Source of the DNA: Cylindrospermum stagnale PCC 7417
GTDB lineage: Bacteria; Cyanobacteriota; Cyanobacteriia; Cyanobacteriales; Nostocaceae
Direction of reading: 5' to 3'
Assembly (NCBI RefSeq): GCF_000317535.1
Contig: NC_020050.1
Span: 175,315-239,314 of the forward strand
Length of the DNA stretch: 64,000 nucleotides
Position numbers and translations under genes: made by a program. Below the pieces are notes generated by a model. The model searched no databases. It had not been told where the DNA came from and saw only the letters and a list, made by a program, of their open reading frames with translations. Shown piece after piece: positions 16,460 through 25,512 of the stretch. Within the stretch, counting starts at the first letter, position 1. Each line of letters begins with the position of its first letter.

Positions 16460-18511
16460 ATGAACATTCCAAAGGCATGGATATTTGTTTTAGTTGTCAT
16501 TAGTTTTATTATTTACAGTGTTGTTGCACAAGCTACAATCAACACATTTGGTGATGGCAATTTACCGACTCGAATTGTAGAAGTTGCAAATCCTCAGTCT
16601 CGACTACCCGCTACTAAAGTTTTGCTACCAGACTGGAGCCGCATTTCTCTTAGTCAACTGCCAGGTATTAGTCAATCTGGTACAATTGATGGCAGCCCCT
16701 ACAGTCAAGCACTGGGTTATGACCTGAGTCGCACTTGGAATGTGGGTATGACTCCTGACCAGTATTTGAAGCTGGGAGATATCAGTGAAGCATTGCAGAC
16801 AGAAGAGTTTTCTTTGCAAGCAATTGCTCTACGCACAGTACCAGAGGCGAACGCAGACATTAATAGTACAAATTTAAACGAAATTGCCTTGAGTGAGTTT
16901 CCCCTGGCCGGGGAGCAGACATTAAGTCATTTAGCTCAGGTTGTTCCAGGGTTAGATCAGACAGAAGTAAAAGATATTGCACCTGTTACCACCCTACTCA
17001 AATCTAAGGGAATTGCTGCATCTAATTTAACACTATCTCAGGTGCTGGCACAGTATGAAGTTGGGCAAATGAAGCTGGAAGAAATCGACTTATCAAAGTT
17101 TTCTATCTCTTCAATTCCTAATTTAGACGCCGTACCAATCCAAGATTTTACCAATTGGATGAATAGCAATGTTTCGGATATTCCTGGTTTGGGACAAGTG
17201 CCTTTAGCATCGATGCCTAATCCCATCACTGAAATCGGTAACTTGGTAATGCGGATTGATGGGGTTTATGGGCCAGCAGAAAATCGGCGTAACAACACGA
17301 TTTCAGGTTCAGACGTGCAAGGGTTTTCTCTGCCTTGTAACCAAAAATACTGCGCTTACTTAGAATTGGATGATTTGGAAAATGCAGGTCGTAGCGATCA
17401 CCGAAGGTGGGCGTTCCGCCATCGCAATTTACTCGAAGGTAAGCAGTGGATTTCCGGGAAATACCAAGAGGTTGAGGGCGGACGGGGTATCCTGAAGGCA
17501 GTTAACAACGGTCGGGAACCAACAGGACGTTTACCGTTTGGTAAAGCTTTTAAAGTTGTGGTGATGGAACCGGATGAAACCACAGATACAGTAGATACGG
17601 CTTTATACTTTCGTTTCTGCGCTTGGCGAATGGGTTGCACACCTTATTTTATCGGGCCTGTTCCTTTTTTCAGCTACAAGGTTAATGCTTTGATGTTTGT
17701 GGGCAATTTAAACACTGGGAATAAGCAGAGTCTCAAGAATAGTTCTACACCAACAGGTGCAAAAAGGGAGGTGCGAAGCAATCCTAGTCACAGTAGCACG
17801 GTGACAAGTCAAATTAATCATTGCACATTCAGCAGTGCTAATCGTCCTATTGTCAATCAATCATTTTACGGTATTAATTTGCGCTTACTAGGAAATGCAA
17901 TTGCCCAAATTGAAAGTGCTGGTAGTGGGGATTACAAAGCTATCGGTGTGCATACTTGCGCGGATGGCGGTTTAAACTGTGGTCGCGCTCTCGGTCGCTA
18001 CCAGTTCATGAGTTACAACCCCTATGCAGTGCGGTTAATTGCTGCCAAGCCAGGAGGTGAAGAGTTTCTTAAGCGAGTGAAACAAGGTTATAAACCTACT
18101 GAAGCTGAACTGTTTGAGTTCTTTCCGACCGCTGACCAAGATAGGGCATTTATGGCTGATATAGCCAATAAAATTCAAGTAACTCAAGGGGAAATCGACC
18201 CCACGACAGGACAACAATTTACTGGTAAACGTCTGATTGAACGAGTAGCTCAAAAGCATTTCGGTGGTGATTACAGCAAAGTTGATGCAAGTAGCTCGGA
18301 TGTTTTTGGTCGTCTTAGCCTTAAAGATTACGGCAAAACTGCTTTAGCTCTCTATGACAATAATAACAGCGATAACGGAACGTTGACCTGCATTCCTAGT
18401 TTCACTTCTAGTAACGCTTCGCAGAATTTAAAATTCAAAATGCACAAAGCTTATGATATAGGCTTTTTGTTTTTTTTGAATGGTAGCTTTATTTCCGCCG
18501 TGACGTACTAG
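16460..18511 (+). CDS. Membrane-anchored lytic transglycosylase-like conjugation protein
   Basis: A 683-residue protein. An N-terminal transmembrane segment (WIFVLVVISFIIYSVVAQA) is followed by about 250 residues of leucine-rich, helical sequence, a Cys-containing central domain (LPCNQKYCAYLELDDLENAG...FRFCAWRMGCTPYFIGPVPF), a Ser/Thr-rich linker and a lysozyme-like domain from about 475. That domain has AIAQIESAGSGDYKAIGVHTC, whose E of IES is the expected catalytic Glu, and GRALGRYQFMS. In conjugation systems such VirB1-like enzymes open peptidoglycan for the secretion channel. The extreme C-terminus (KFKMHKAYDIGFLFFLNGSF) reads through a dispersed AAATTCAAAATGCACAAA repeat also found at 10342-10364, so the native end was probably altered. 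It is followed by the membrane protein at 18791. Confidence 0.8.
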   Translation: MNIPKAWIFVLVVISFIIYSVVAQATINTFGDGNLPTRIVEVANPQSRLPATKVLLPDWSRISLSQLPGISQSGTIDGSPYSQALGYDLSRTWNVGMTPDQYLKLGDISEALQTEEFSLQAIALRTVPEANADINSTNLNEIALSEFPLAGEQTLSHLAQVVPGLDQTEVKDIAPVTTLLKSKGIAASNLTLSQVLAQYEVGQMKLEEIDLSKFSISSIPNLDAVPIQDFTNWMNSNVSDIPGLGQVPLASMPNPITEIGNLVMRIDGVYGPAENRRNNTISGSDVQGFSLPCNQKYCAYLELDDLENAGRSDHRRWAFRHRNLLEGKQWISGKYQEVEGGRGILKAVNNGREPTGRLPFGKAFKVVVMEPDETTDTVDTALYFRFCAWRMGCTPYFIGPVPFFSYKVNALMFVGNLNTGNKQSLKNSSTPTGAKREVRSNPSHSSTVTSQINHCTFSSANRPIVNQSFYGINLRLLGNAIAQIESAGSGDYKAIGVHTCADGGLNCGRALGRYQFMSYNPYAVRLIAAKPGGEEFLKRVKQGYKPTEAELFEFFPTADQDRAFMADIANKIQVTQGEIDPTTGQQFTGKRLIERVAQKHFGGDYSKVDASSSDVFGRLSLKDYGKTALALYDNNNSDNGTLTCIPSFTSSNASQNLKFKMHKAYDIGFLFFLNGSFISAVTY

Positions 18512-18790
18512 ATACTTTAGCGATGCTCAAAATCCTGTTAGAGGATGTTTTAAAAGGGTCTTTTTGTCTTATGGTGGGCACAATGGCGTATCTCAGTACA
18601 TGGCTAAAACCTTGATTTAACGTTGGGTTTGACCCAAGTCGGAAGGGTAGAATTATACCTTCAAGGACTTTTAAAATATCCTCTTAAGGAGAGGTAGAAA
18701 ATAACTTTTCACGACAAATAAATTAGCCTGAGCAGTGTTTCCTCCGCGCTCTAAAAAGTTGCGGTTTCCATACTTAACACAGTGATTTTT

Positions 18791-19555
18791 ATGACTAATT
18801 TATCCACAACCTCTGTATCCTATGAGCAAGAGACAAAGGAAATTTTTGATGCTGAGTTGCATTCAAAAATGCAGTTAGGACAAGCGGCGGAAAGAATGGG
18901 GGTTTCTCCTTCTTTAGTCTCTTCTAGCCAGTCTCAACAACTGAAGACAACGGCATATCAATTACCTGAACCTCCCATGAGGGTGCGTTACTGGGTGTAT
19001 TGGTTTCGCGTTGGTTTAAGTATCTTTTTGCTGCTTTCGGTTCTGATTAGCTTAGGGGGCTGTAGCTTAAATGCGGCAACCGTTACTTGGAACAAAGCTG
19101 TTAACGTTGTTTCCACTCCTGTCGTGGAACAGGTGATTGTAGAAAATACAGAGTTGAATGCCAAAGTATCTGCTAAAAATATACTGGCTTGGAGTGTGGA
19201 AGGAAAAGACGGCAAGTTCACAGTTTTTAATTTTAACAATCCTGATGTTTGCGGTGCTTTAGGATGCCTGTATACTGGTTATTGGCTAAGACAGAATCAA
19301 CCAATTACTAAGGTATTCTTGAGTTACTTGAATCCCAATCTGCCACCAGGTAAGCATTTATTACAAGTGGGAGAGAACCGAGGTCAGGCATTACCGTGCA
19401 TTAAGGTACTGCAAACAGAGCAAGAGCAACTACGCCAATTAAATTTTTGTTTCAATGGCGATCGCTATCAACTTGCTGATAGTCAGCTTTTCACAAGAAA
19501 ATCGCCAAACGGCAACCAAGCCACTCAATACGGTTCGGATCAGGTTGATAATTGA
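18791..19555 (+). CDS. Unknown single-pass membrane protein, conjugation cluster
   Basis: 254 residues from ATG 18791 (MTNLSTTSVSYEQ); a GTG three codons upstream is less likely. A cytoplasmic head of about 70 residues containing an HTH-like stretch (LGQAAERMGVSPSLVSS) is followed by one transmembrane helix (VYWFRVGLSIFLLLSVLISLGGC) and an outer domain with four Cys (DVCGALGCLYTGYW, ALPCIKVL, LNFCFNGD). The family is not recognised. Its position 280 bp after the transglycosylase gene and its strand suggest a mating-channel component. A strong terminator follows 27 bp downstream. Confidence 0.65.
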   Translation: MTNLSTTSVSYEQETKEIFDAELHSKMQLGQAAERMGVSPSLVSSSQSQQLKTTAYQLPEPPMRVRYWVYWFRVGLSIFLLLSVLISLGGCSLNAATVTWNKAVNVVSTPVVEQVIVENTELNAKVSAKNILAWSVEGKDGKFTVFNFNNPDVCGALGCLYTGYWLRQNQPITKVFLSYLNPNLPPGKHLLQVGENRGQALPCIKVLQTEQEQLRQLNFCFNGDRYQLADSQLFTRKSPNGNQATQYGSDQVDN

Positions 19556-19581
19556 CATGGTTATCAAGAATTGAACGTAAG

Positions 19582-19614
19582 AATCGACCTTTTGGGAATT
19601 CTAAAAGGTCGATT
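19582..19614 (+). terminator. Strong rho-independent terminator
   Basis: AATCGACCTTTT (19582-19593) pairs perfectly with AAAAGGTCGATT (19603-19614) around a 9-nt loop and runs into T-rich sequence (GATTTTTGG). It ends transcription of the 18791-19555 gene. Confidence 0.9.
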
Positions 19615-19829
19615 TTTGGTGAACCGAACGATATTGGGTGAAAACAAGATTCTGAAAGCCGCTCTCTAGCGTTAGCTGACCAATTTTGGACAGTTTTTTC
19701 CCTAGGGTAGCCTAGCCACTTGGCTTGATTACAGTGGAGTTCGTGCCAACAACGGTTAAAACCGCAGCTAGGAAAAAACTCTGCCATAGTCTTTAGGACT
19801 AAAGCTGCGTGTCACAATAAACATCGATT

Positions 19830-19894
19830 GTAGGGTGCGTCAGACTCGATAAATCTGGCAAATAAACAGATTTTTGACATCTGACGCACCCTAC
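19830..19894. repeat. MITE-like palindrome, 65 bp
   Basis: GTAGGGTGCGTCAGA (19830-19844) and TCTGACGCACCCTAC (19880-19894) are perfect 15-bp terminal inverted repeats. A half copy of another palindromic repeat (TTGCGTAAGTCCTGG) follows at 19908. Both belong to common cyanobacterial families of short non-autonomous repeats. They fill the 415-bp gene-free stretch 19556-19970 together with the terminator. Confidence 0.7.
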
Positions 19895-19970
19895 TAATGT
19901 GCCAGTTGCGTAAGTCCTGGTCTTGTTAGCTAAGGCAGGGTATTTTTATCCGCACTATAGTTGCATTGGG

Positions 19971-21062
19971 CTATTCCTCATCATCCAGTTCATCGTCTTC
20001 CTCATAATCATCAACGTCTAACTCAGCTTCCAAATCGTCGGTTTCATCAAGGAAATCTTCATCGTCAATAAGTTGAATTTTCCGAGGTGGCTTGGTTGCT
20101 GGTTTAGATTTACGGACGCTTTGAGTTTTGTTCCTGTTCTTGTTTGGTGGCAAGACTTCCACGTCTACAGATACCGATTCTCCCGGTAAAGTAGGTAGAG
20201 ATTGCGGTTCATTGAAACCTGCGATCGCATTATGTTGTTGCCAAATTAAACTTTTAGCTGTGACTGTACCCAAATACAGTTGCGGCAGATTTTCAACTGT
20301 GGGTTTAGTGTAAGCTACAGTCTTGCAACAGTTGTGTTTATTCTTACCTTCACCTTCTTTTACCGCTTTAAACTCAACTTCCAGTACACCTAAACTCCGC
20401 CATTTATCACTTTTACCACTAAATGGCACTTGGAAATAATCAGCGAAGGTTTTCTCTAATGAACGGTAAAATTCCTCACGTACTGATTTAAAACTCCAAA
20501 GAGCCACGTTTTTAAACCGGACTACAACAGGAGTAGTATGTAATGGCTGATTCTTGTCATCAAGAAGCATTAGTGCGTGTTCTGAACACACATCCATCGT
20601 TTTCTTGTCAAGGCTATGTTTATAATCATCATAAAGTCCAACAAACGAACCACCCAAGTCTTCAACATCTGATTTATAGCGGATATACTCTGGTGCAAAA
20701 GCTAAAACCAGTAACCGACCTTCAGTAATTAATAGTCCGGTAACATCTTCAGTTAAAGTGACAGTAGTTAGGTCGTCTTCTCCAGGCATTTCAAGCCAAC
20801 CAGCTTTTTCTAACTGGTCTTCTGGAATCAAAAGTCCAGCAGGTTTATCGTTAACGACAATGCCATAGGGAAGAATCGGTTTGCGAACCTGGTTATAATT
20901 ATCATTGAATAGTTCTGGGTCTATTTCAAATTCTGTTCCTTCAAAGTCATAAGCGTCAGTATCAGTTGCTTTAGCTTTGGCAGATTTAGGTTTGGAAGCA
21001 GCAGTTTTGGCTGTAGATTGATTGGTACGATGAGAATTATTGGTAGCTTTTGATTTAACCAT
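19971..21062 (-). CDS. DUF5895-like unknown protein with acidic tail
   Basis: A 363-residue protein. The N-terminus is basic and disordered (KSKATNNSHRTNQSTAKTAA). The globular domain runs from about 45 to 270, starting at EFEIDPELFNDNYNQVRKPI with PYGIVVNDKPAGLLIPEDQL, and includes a Cys-bearing stretch (KNKHNCCKTVAYTKP). The C-terminus is a long Asp/Glu-only tail (DDEDFLDETDDLEAELDVDD). Proteins of this shape, annotated DUF5895 in cyanobacterial plasmids, have no established function. The basic head and acidic tail are like those of single-strand DNA-binding or chaperone-like proteins. A GAGGC...GCCTC palindrome lies 31 nt upstream of the start. Confidence 0.6.
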   Translation of the reverse strand: MVKSKATNNSHRTNQSTAKTAASKPKSAKAKATDTDAYDFEGTEFEIDPELFNDNYNQVRKPILPYGIVVNDKPAGLLIPEDQLEKAGWLEMPGEDDLTTVTLTEDVTGLLITEGRLLVLAFAPEYIRYKSDVEDLGGSFVGLYDDYKHSLDKKTMDVCSEHALMLLDDKNQPLHTTPVVVRFKNVALWSFKSVREEFYRSLEKTFADYFQVPFSGKSDKWRSLGVLEVEFKAVKEGEGKNKHNCCKTVAYTKPTVENLPQLYLGTVTAKSLIWQQHNAIAGFNEPQSLPTLPGESVSVDVEVLPPNKNRNKTQSVRKSKPATKPPRKIQLIDDEDFLDETDDLEAELDVDDYEEDDELDDEE

Positions 21063-21638
21063 TGGACTGCATAAATATCATTGCCCAAAGCATGAGGCGT
21101 TAGCCTCAAAACTTAGTTGCTACCTTGCCTAAAATTGTAGCAGTTTTAAATGCTGAAAAATGCAGAATCTTTCCTAATTTAATTCGTTACGAACTTATAA
21201 AATCCTTGTTCAGACTCTTTCTACACAGATTCTCATACTTCTCGGATTCGGATAAGGATTAAGCAGTACTGATATTATTGAAAATAAGTGACTATTTTAT
21301 GACTCCAGTTATCTGTAAATTGGTTTATTTGAAGGGAACTTTGAACCAAATTTTTTAATACCTCTAAGATTACTTCTATTTAGGATAGTGGTAAATATCT
21401 AATGATACTAAAGCCTGAAAACCTTATTTGGCAAGAGTTGAACAGCAAAACATCACTATATTCTCTACCACTATAGGAATAATATTTGATTCCTGAAATT
21501 ATTTGCATAGGCAGGCAAGAGGCACTCATGCAAGAGGCAAAGGGATTCTAGACGATTAAGGTGTACCGAGTTTTTTTTAAATCAAATATGAGTCCTATAT
21601 TCACAATCTTTTCGAGTAGGCAGTTCTGATAATTGCAA
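21063..21638. other. 576-bp spacer, no gene seen
   Basis: AT-rich with many stops on both strands. Apart from the palindrome at 21094-21107, only a loose inverted pair (GGATAGTGGTA near 21380 and TACCACTATAGG near 21466) is visible. It probably carries promoters only. Confidence 0.5.
21094..21107. promoter_or_regulatory. Palindrome GAGGC-GTTA-GCCTC upstream of the DUF5895-like gene
   Basis: A perfect 14-bp near-palindrome 31 nt before the minus-strand ATG at 21062. A near-identical site (GAGGCATTAGCCTC, 37276-37289) lies 28 nt before the methylase gene start at 37247. The shared placement suggests a regulator site or a leader hairpin. Confidence 0.4.
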
Positions 21639-22292
21639 CTAAATTGCTCCTATTTGCTGCCTAACCCACGCACGAAATGCTTTCATTGTCGCATTTCTAC
21701 CATCAGTTTTACTCAGCATCAAATATTTAGGAATTGCTTGACAAATTGGTAGATTTGTAAAAATCGAACTGGTATTTGATTCTACATACTTACCATCTAC
21801 TAACAGGTTTATTTCCAACTTTCTTCCATTCCATCGCCACAGTTCCGGTACTCTTAAAGCTTGATAATTATTGAAACGAGTGCGGGAGGTAATATCAATT
21901 TCAATGGCCAAATCTGGAGGCGGGTCTGTTTCTAAATTGATTCTATCTTGTCCCCTAACCCTAGCTTCATTTTGGATATAAAAACAATCATCTGGCTCTA
22001 CCCCAGCATCCATGTTTTCTCTATCAAAAGTTGTAGAACCCAAACTCCAAAATTCCAGATCGAGTTCTTCTAATAAGGCTTTTACCAAGTCCCCAATAAT
22101 AACTTTAGCTACTTCATGCTCTGGTAATGGAGCCATTATTTCCAGCACCCCTTGACTGTAACCTATCTTATAATTGCGATGCTCTCCAAATTCTGCCAAA
22201 ATACGTTTGTATGCAGACCAAGAGATATCTTTAATCAACAACTGATGACCGGGTTTAACAATTAGTTGGTTGAGTTCAAGTAACATACTCAA
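21639..22292 (-). CDS. Uma2-family PD-(D/E)xK endonuclease-like protein
   Basis: A 217-residue Uma2 (DUF820) protein, a family hugely expanded in cyanobacteria and often mobile. Core features are LLIKDISWSAYKRILAEFGE, GYSQGVLEIMAPLPEHE, the DPPPDLAIEIDITS block (Asp and Glu of the restriction-endonuclease-like core) and ELWRWNGRKLEI. The usual ExK lysine position is replaced by D in EID, so catalysis is uncertain. It is a stand-alone gene flanked by gene-free DNA and next to the left end of the Tn7-like element. The biological role of the family is unknown. Confidence 0.85.
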   Translation of the reverse strand: MSMLLELNQLIVKPGHQLLIKDISWSAYKRILAEFGEHRNYKIGYSQGVLEIMAPLPEHEVAKVIIGDLVKALLEELDLEFWSLGSTTFDRENMDAGVEPDDCFYIQNEARVRGQDRINLETDPPPDLAIEIDITSRTRFNNYQALRVPELWRWNGRKLEINLLVDGKYVESNTSSIFTNLPICQAIPKYLMLSKTDGRNATMKAFRAWVRQQIGAI

Positions 22293-22597
22293 TTTTTTCC
22301 TTTTTCTTAACCTAACTTAGCCCAATCAGTATTTCTCCAGTATAGTTCATATTTAAGATGAAGTTAACATTCATGTTCAGTATGTAGCTGAAAATAGAGT
22401 ATATTTCTTTACTGTTGCAGTTATCTAATTTCTCCCATAAGGATTTATTGGACAGGTTTAACAGTAACGACTCATAAAGCTGTCATGTATCTGACACTCC
22501 TCTAGAAATAGAGTTTCTAATACCAATTCTATGTGAAGCTGTGCCAAATAAATTTTGTAGAGACTTTCCATGTAACGTCTCTACAACAACGGATAAA
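22293..22597. other. Spacer between the uma2 gene and the Tn7-like left end
   Basis: 305 bp without a gene. It contains a common cyanobacterial palindrome, TTGTAGAGAC (22555-22564) with GTCTCTACAA (22577-22586). The forward frames are broken by stops, so no 5' part of the virD4-upstream gene is visible here. Confidence 0.5.
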
Positions 22598-22731
22598 TTG
22601 GGGTAAAAGTAGCGAAGCTGTCACCAGCCGCCACGTAATGGCTGAAAAGATTACTGTTGTCGGTGGAAGGATAAGATTGCCGTTTTTACGTGCTTATGCT
22701 TCCAATTGATTTCGGCAAAATTATGCTTCCA
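22598..22731. repeat. Left end of the Tn7-like element
   Basis: The 38-bp outer inverted repeat covers 22598-22635 and the 24-bp inner one 22658-22681. 18-bp motif copies lie at 22664-22681 (inverted), 22687-22704 (partial) and 22714-22731 (direct). The inner two point the opposite way from the terminal one, unlike the uniform orientation of the right end. The tniQ stop is 40 bp further in. Confidence 0.75.
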
Positions 22732-22770
22732 AATAAACAAGCGTGCCATTCATTCCGGTATAGATCATGT

Positions 22771-24339
22771 TCATTCATAGCCGAGAGAGCTTTGAACATC
22801 ACGTAAAGTCTTCTTAGCATACCAACTCAGCATGACTCCTGGCCTAGTGAGAAGCTTAGTCACCCTAGCTTGAGTCGGCTTGTGTCCTGTTTCATGAAGA
22901 AATTGAGCAATATCAATAATTTCTTGGCATATGCGTTCTCTTTTCTCTTGCCCACTAGCTTTCTGGTACTCTTTATACCGCTTAGAGATTTCGCGAGAAA
23001 GTTCAGAGAAATATCGGTATAAATAGCTGTTATTTTTATAGCCAAGTCGTCGATTAATGGAAAGAAGTGAAGGAGGTGGAAATTCTTTGAGTGCTGCTTC
23101 CAGAATAGGTTGTATTTTTTGCTGTTGACTTACCTTTCTGTACTCAGTATGTCTAATTTTTATTTCCTCACATAAAGAAGGAAAATGATATTGTAGAACT
23201 AAAGGACGATATCTCAAACGAAGTGCCACATTTTCCAAAGAAGGTGCAAGATATTCCTTGAGTACCTCTGTTAGAACTACATTTAAAACTTGTTTTCTCT
23301 CCAAATCTAAGTGCTTATAAGATTTTCTTGGCTGCTTAACTACATTCAGTTCCGTTTCCAGAAAAATGTTTTTTGAGTCAGCTAATAATACGTCTGTTGT
23401 TAAGAAATCTAACAGCGATATTTCCAAATAGTGAGTTAAAACCAAAAGATTATCAATTTGAGGTATTACTTCTCCTTTACACCACAAACCAATTGTTGCC
23501 TTATTCATCCCAGATTGCCGAGAAAATGCAGGGATACTAGATTTCAAAACTTGCAAAATGTAGGTAGAAATTGTATTACTAACTTTCTGAAGATTAGGAG
23601 GAGAATTGAGAGTAGGTGTTACTGCAACTAGCTCTCCCAAATTGTTAACTATATTCAATTGCCGATTCTGTTCTGCTTCTGACTTTATCTGGCTTGTGAC
23701 AACAGTTTTGTGTCGGTTATTTCCCAGCCATTTACCACATTTATTACAGTGTCCGGTTCGGGAGTCCCCAGAAATTGTCAGTTGTTGTTGATGACAGTAA
23801 GGACACTGCTCTTGCAACGGTTGATGATGGTAAGGACAGACTTGGGCAGTATTGATAGACCAGAGAAGTGGTTCATAAACGCTTGTGTGATTGTCATGCC
23901 ATTCTTGGTAGCATTTGGGACACCAAGCCCGGTGACGACGGAGCAAGCCTCTTTTAGAAATGACCTGCGCCCAAGGTAACAGGGTAAGGTAGTGCAAGTC
24001 CAAACGCCTAGTTAGAGCAGACATTGCACCCACAAGATTAGTTGCCATCAACCCTGTTCCATTAAACGCTGTTCTATCTCTGCCAGTCCCAAATACTTTG
24101 CTAATACTTTCATCTTGCAATTTTGCTTCTTTGCCCATAAGTGGGGCAATTTCGGTTATAGTCAACCGTCTAACAGTGACGCAATGTTCATGAGCAAGTC
24201 TTTGCACATAGCCTGTTAAGCTTTCTACATCAGGAGTTCCTATACCAATTGGCTCTAGATGATATAAGCGACTTCTTTGTGGGATGGCAGTTTTCTCAAT
24301 ATCCCACGACGGGTAAAGTTTGAGCGTCTCGGAGAGCAT
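22771..24339 (-). CDS. tniQ: TniQ/TnsD-family target-selection protein
   Basis: A 522-residue protein. The N-terminal TniQ domain (LTGYVQRLAHEHCVTVRRLT) is followed by zinc-finger cysteines C140/C143 (AWCPKCYQEW), C168 (VCPYHHQPL), C179/C182 and C198/C201. An HTH-like segment near 270-310 (AFSRQSGMNKATIGLWCKGE) and an extended C-terminal helical region with repeated wHTH-like units follow. The length and C-terminal extension are like TnsD proteins, which choose a fixed chromosomal site, rather than the short TniQ of CRISPR-guided types. It is last in an operon with tnsC (1-bp gap). Target DNA unknown. Confidence 0.88.
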   Translation of the reverse strand: MLSETLKLYPSWDIEKTAIPQRSRLYHLEPIGIGTPDVESLTGYVQRLAHEHCVTVRRLTITEIAPLMGKEAKLQDESISKVFGTGRDRTAFNGTGLMATNLVGAMSALTRRLDLHYLTLLPWAQVISKRGLLRRHRAWCPKCYQEWHDNHTSVYEPLLWSINTAQVCPYHHQPLQEQCPYCHQQQLTISGDSRTGHCNKCGKWLGNNRHKTVVTSQIKSEAEQNRQLNIVNNLGELVAVTPTLNSPPNLQKVSNTISTYILQVLKSSIPAFSRQSGMNKATIGLWCKGEVIPQIDNLLVLTHYLEISLLDFLTTDVLLADSKNIFLETELNVVKQPRKSYKHLDLERKQVLNVVLTEVLKEYLAPSLENVALRLRYRPLVLQYHFPSLCEEIKIRHTEYRKVSQQQKIQPILEAALKEFPPPSLLSINRRLGYKNNSYLYRYFSELSREISKRYKEYQKASGQEKRERICQEIIDIAQFLHETGHKPTQARVTKLLTRPGVMLSWYAKKTLRDVQSSLGYE

Positions 24340-24340
24340 A

Positions 24341-25510
24341 TTACTGATTGCCTACTTGATGCCGCTTGGGTTTGGGTTGTCCAGGTTTTCTTCTTAAACG
24401 TCCTTTTTGAGTACCTAATTGTAGAGTTTTCAATGTCTGTGACTCCGAATCATCTGCAACGGCTCCTAAAGATGGCAAACCAAGTTCTGCACGCAGTTGA
24501 GAAACTTCTGCTTCAATTTGTGCATGATTGTTTTCACCTTCCTTAATTTTCTTGAGAATGTTCCGGCATTGGGCAACAGATAGGGCACGCCGTTCTAAAT
24601 GTTGAATTTTAACGGTGTTCGCACCTTCAGTCATGGCATCGAAGAGCGCATTCTGAAACCAATTTTTGAGAATCCCTACGCAGCCGAGACTTCGCTCATA
24701 ACAGTAATCCCAATGAGAAACTAAATCCGGCTCCTCAACAAGGGGCATATTCAGTTGAAAACCCCACACCACGCTTTGAAATATCTCCCTGTCCTGGGTG
24801 CAGTCAGCACGGTAGCGGGGAAAGTGTACATAGGCACTACGCCGACTCAATTGATCCCCTACATCGTGTAAGGTGAGCAGTTCATAGGTGCCAACTAACC
24901 CATGCACAACACTTGTTCTATTGGCAAGGGACTTAATAGCTTCTGGTAAATCTGTGAGCTTGCGCCCGGAAGCTATCATCAGCATGTGATGAGCTTCATC
25001 AATAAAAAAAATTTTGGGTTTACGATGCTTGAGAGCTTGTTCTAATGCCCATCCCAAGTCAGTTTCAATAACTTTTGATTCAATAACAATTTGCCCATTG
25101 CTATTACGATATATACCTCGCGTCCCATAGTCTATTTTCTGGTCAATTAATGGTTCATGAAGGGCAAATAAGCAGCGTTTGATATGATCTTTTGAATTGA
25201 AAAGTCCAGATTTTTGAACTACTGCCTCAACTGATGCAACTGGCAACCAACCTCTGTCAGCTTCTAATTCGTGTTGGTTCGTCTCAATCAGCCACTTTTC
25301 AATCAGCAGCCGCAGGGTTGTTTTACCAACTCCAGTTGGCCCGTAAATAAAAATAACTCGTGATTCACCAGAATTACTAACCAAAAGCTTGAGTAAATTG
25401 AAGGTTTCTTCTAACCGAGGGTGTGCCATTGTATAGTTATCGAAGAAAGCCAACCGCACTAGCGGTGATTGCAACAGTAGAGATTGAGGGAATTTAGAGG
25501 ATTTAGACAT
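24341..25510 (-). CDS. tnsC: TnsC/TniB-type AAA+ ATPase
   Basis: A 389-residue AAA+ regulator. Walker A GPTGVGKTT is at 57-65, Walker B IFFIDEAHHML with D171/E172, and sensor-like residues follow in GLVGTYELLTLHDVGDQLSRR. The C-terminal tail is basic (LRRKPGQPKPKRH). In Tn7-like systems TnsC carries the target-site signal from TniQ/TnsD to the TnsA-TnsB transposase and gives target immunity. The gene lies 2 bp from the tnsAB stop and 1 bp from tniQ, so the three are one tight operon. Confidence 0.93.
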   Translation of the reverse strand: MSKSSKFPQSLLLQSPLVRLAFFDNYTMAHPRLEETFNLLKLLVSNSGESRVIFIYGPTGVGKTTLRLLIEKWLIETNQHELEADRGWLPVASVEAVVQKSGLFNSKDHIKRCLFALHEPLIDQKIDYGTRGIYRNSNGQIVIESKVIETDLGWALEQALKHRKPKIFFIDEAHHMLMIASGRKLTDLPEAIKSLANRTSVVHGLVGTYELLTLHDVGDQLSRRSAYVHFPRYRADCTQDREIFQSVVWGFQLNMPLVEEPDLVSHWDYCYERSLGCVGILKNWFQNALFDAMTEGANTVKIQHLERRALSVAQCRNILKKIKEGENNHAQIEAEVSQLRAELGLPSLGAVADDSESQTLKTLQLGTQKGRLRRKPGQPKPKRHQVGNQ

Positions 25511-25512
25511 GA

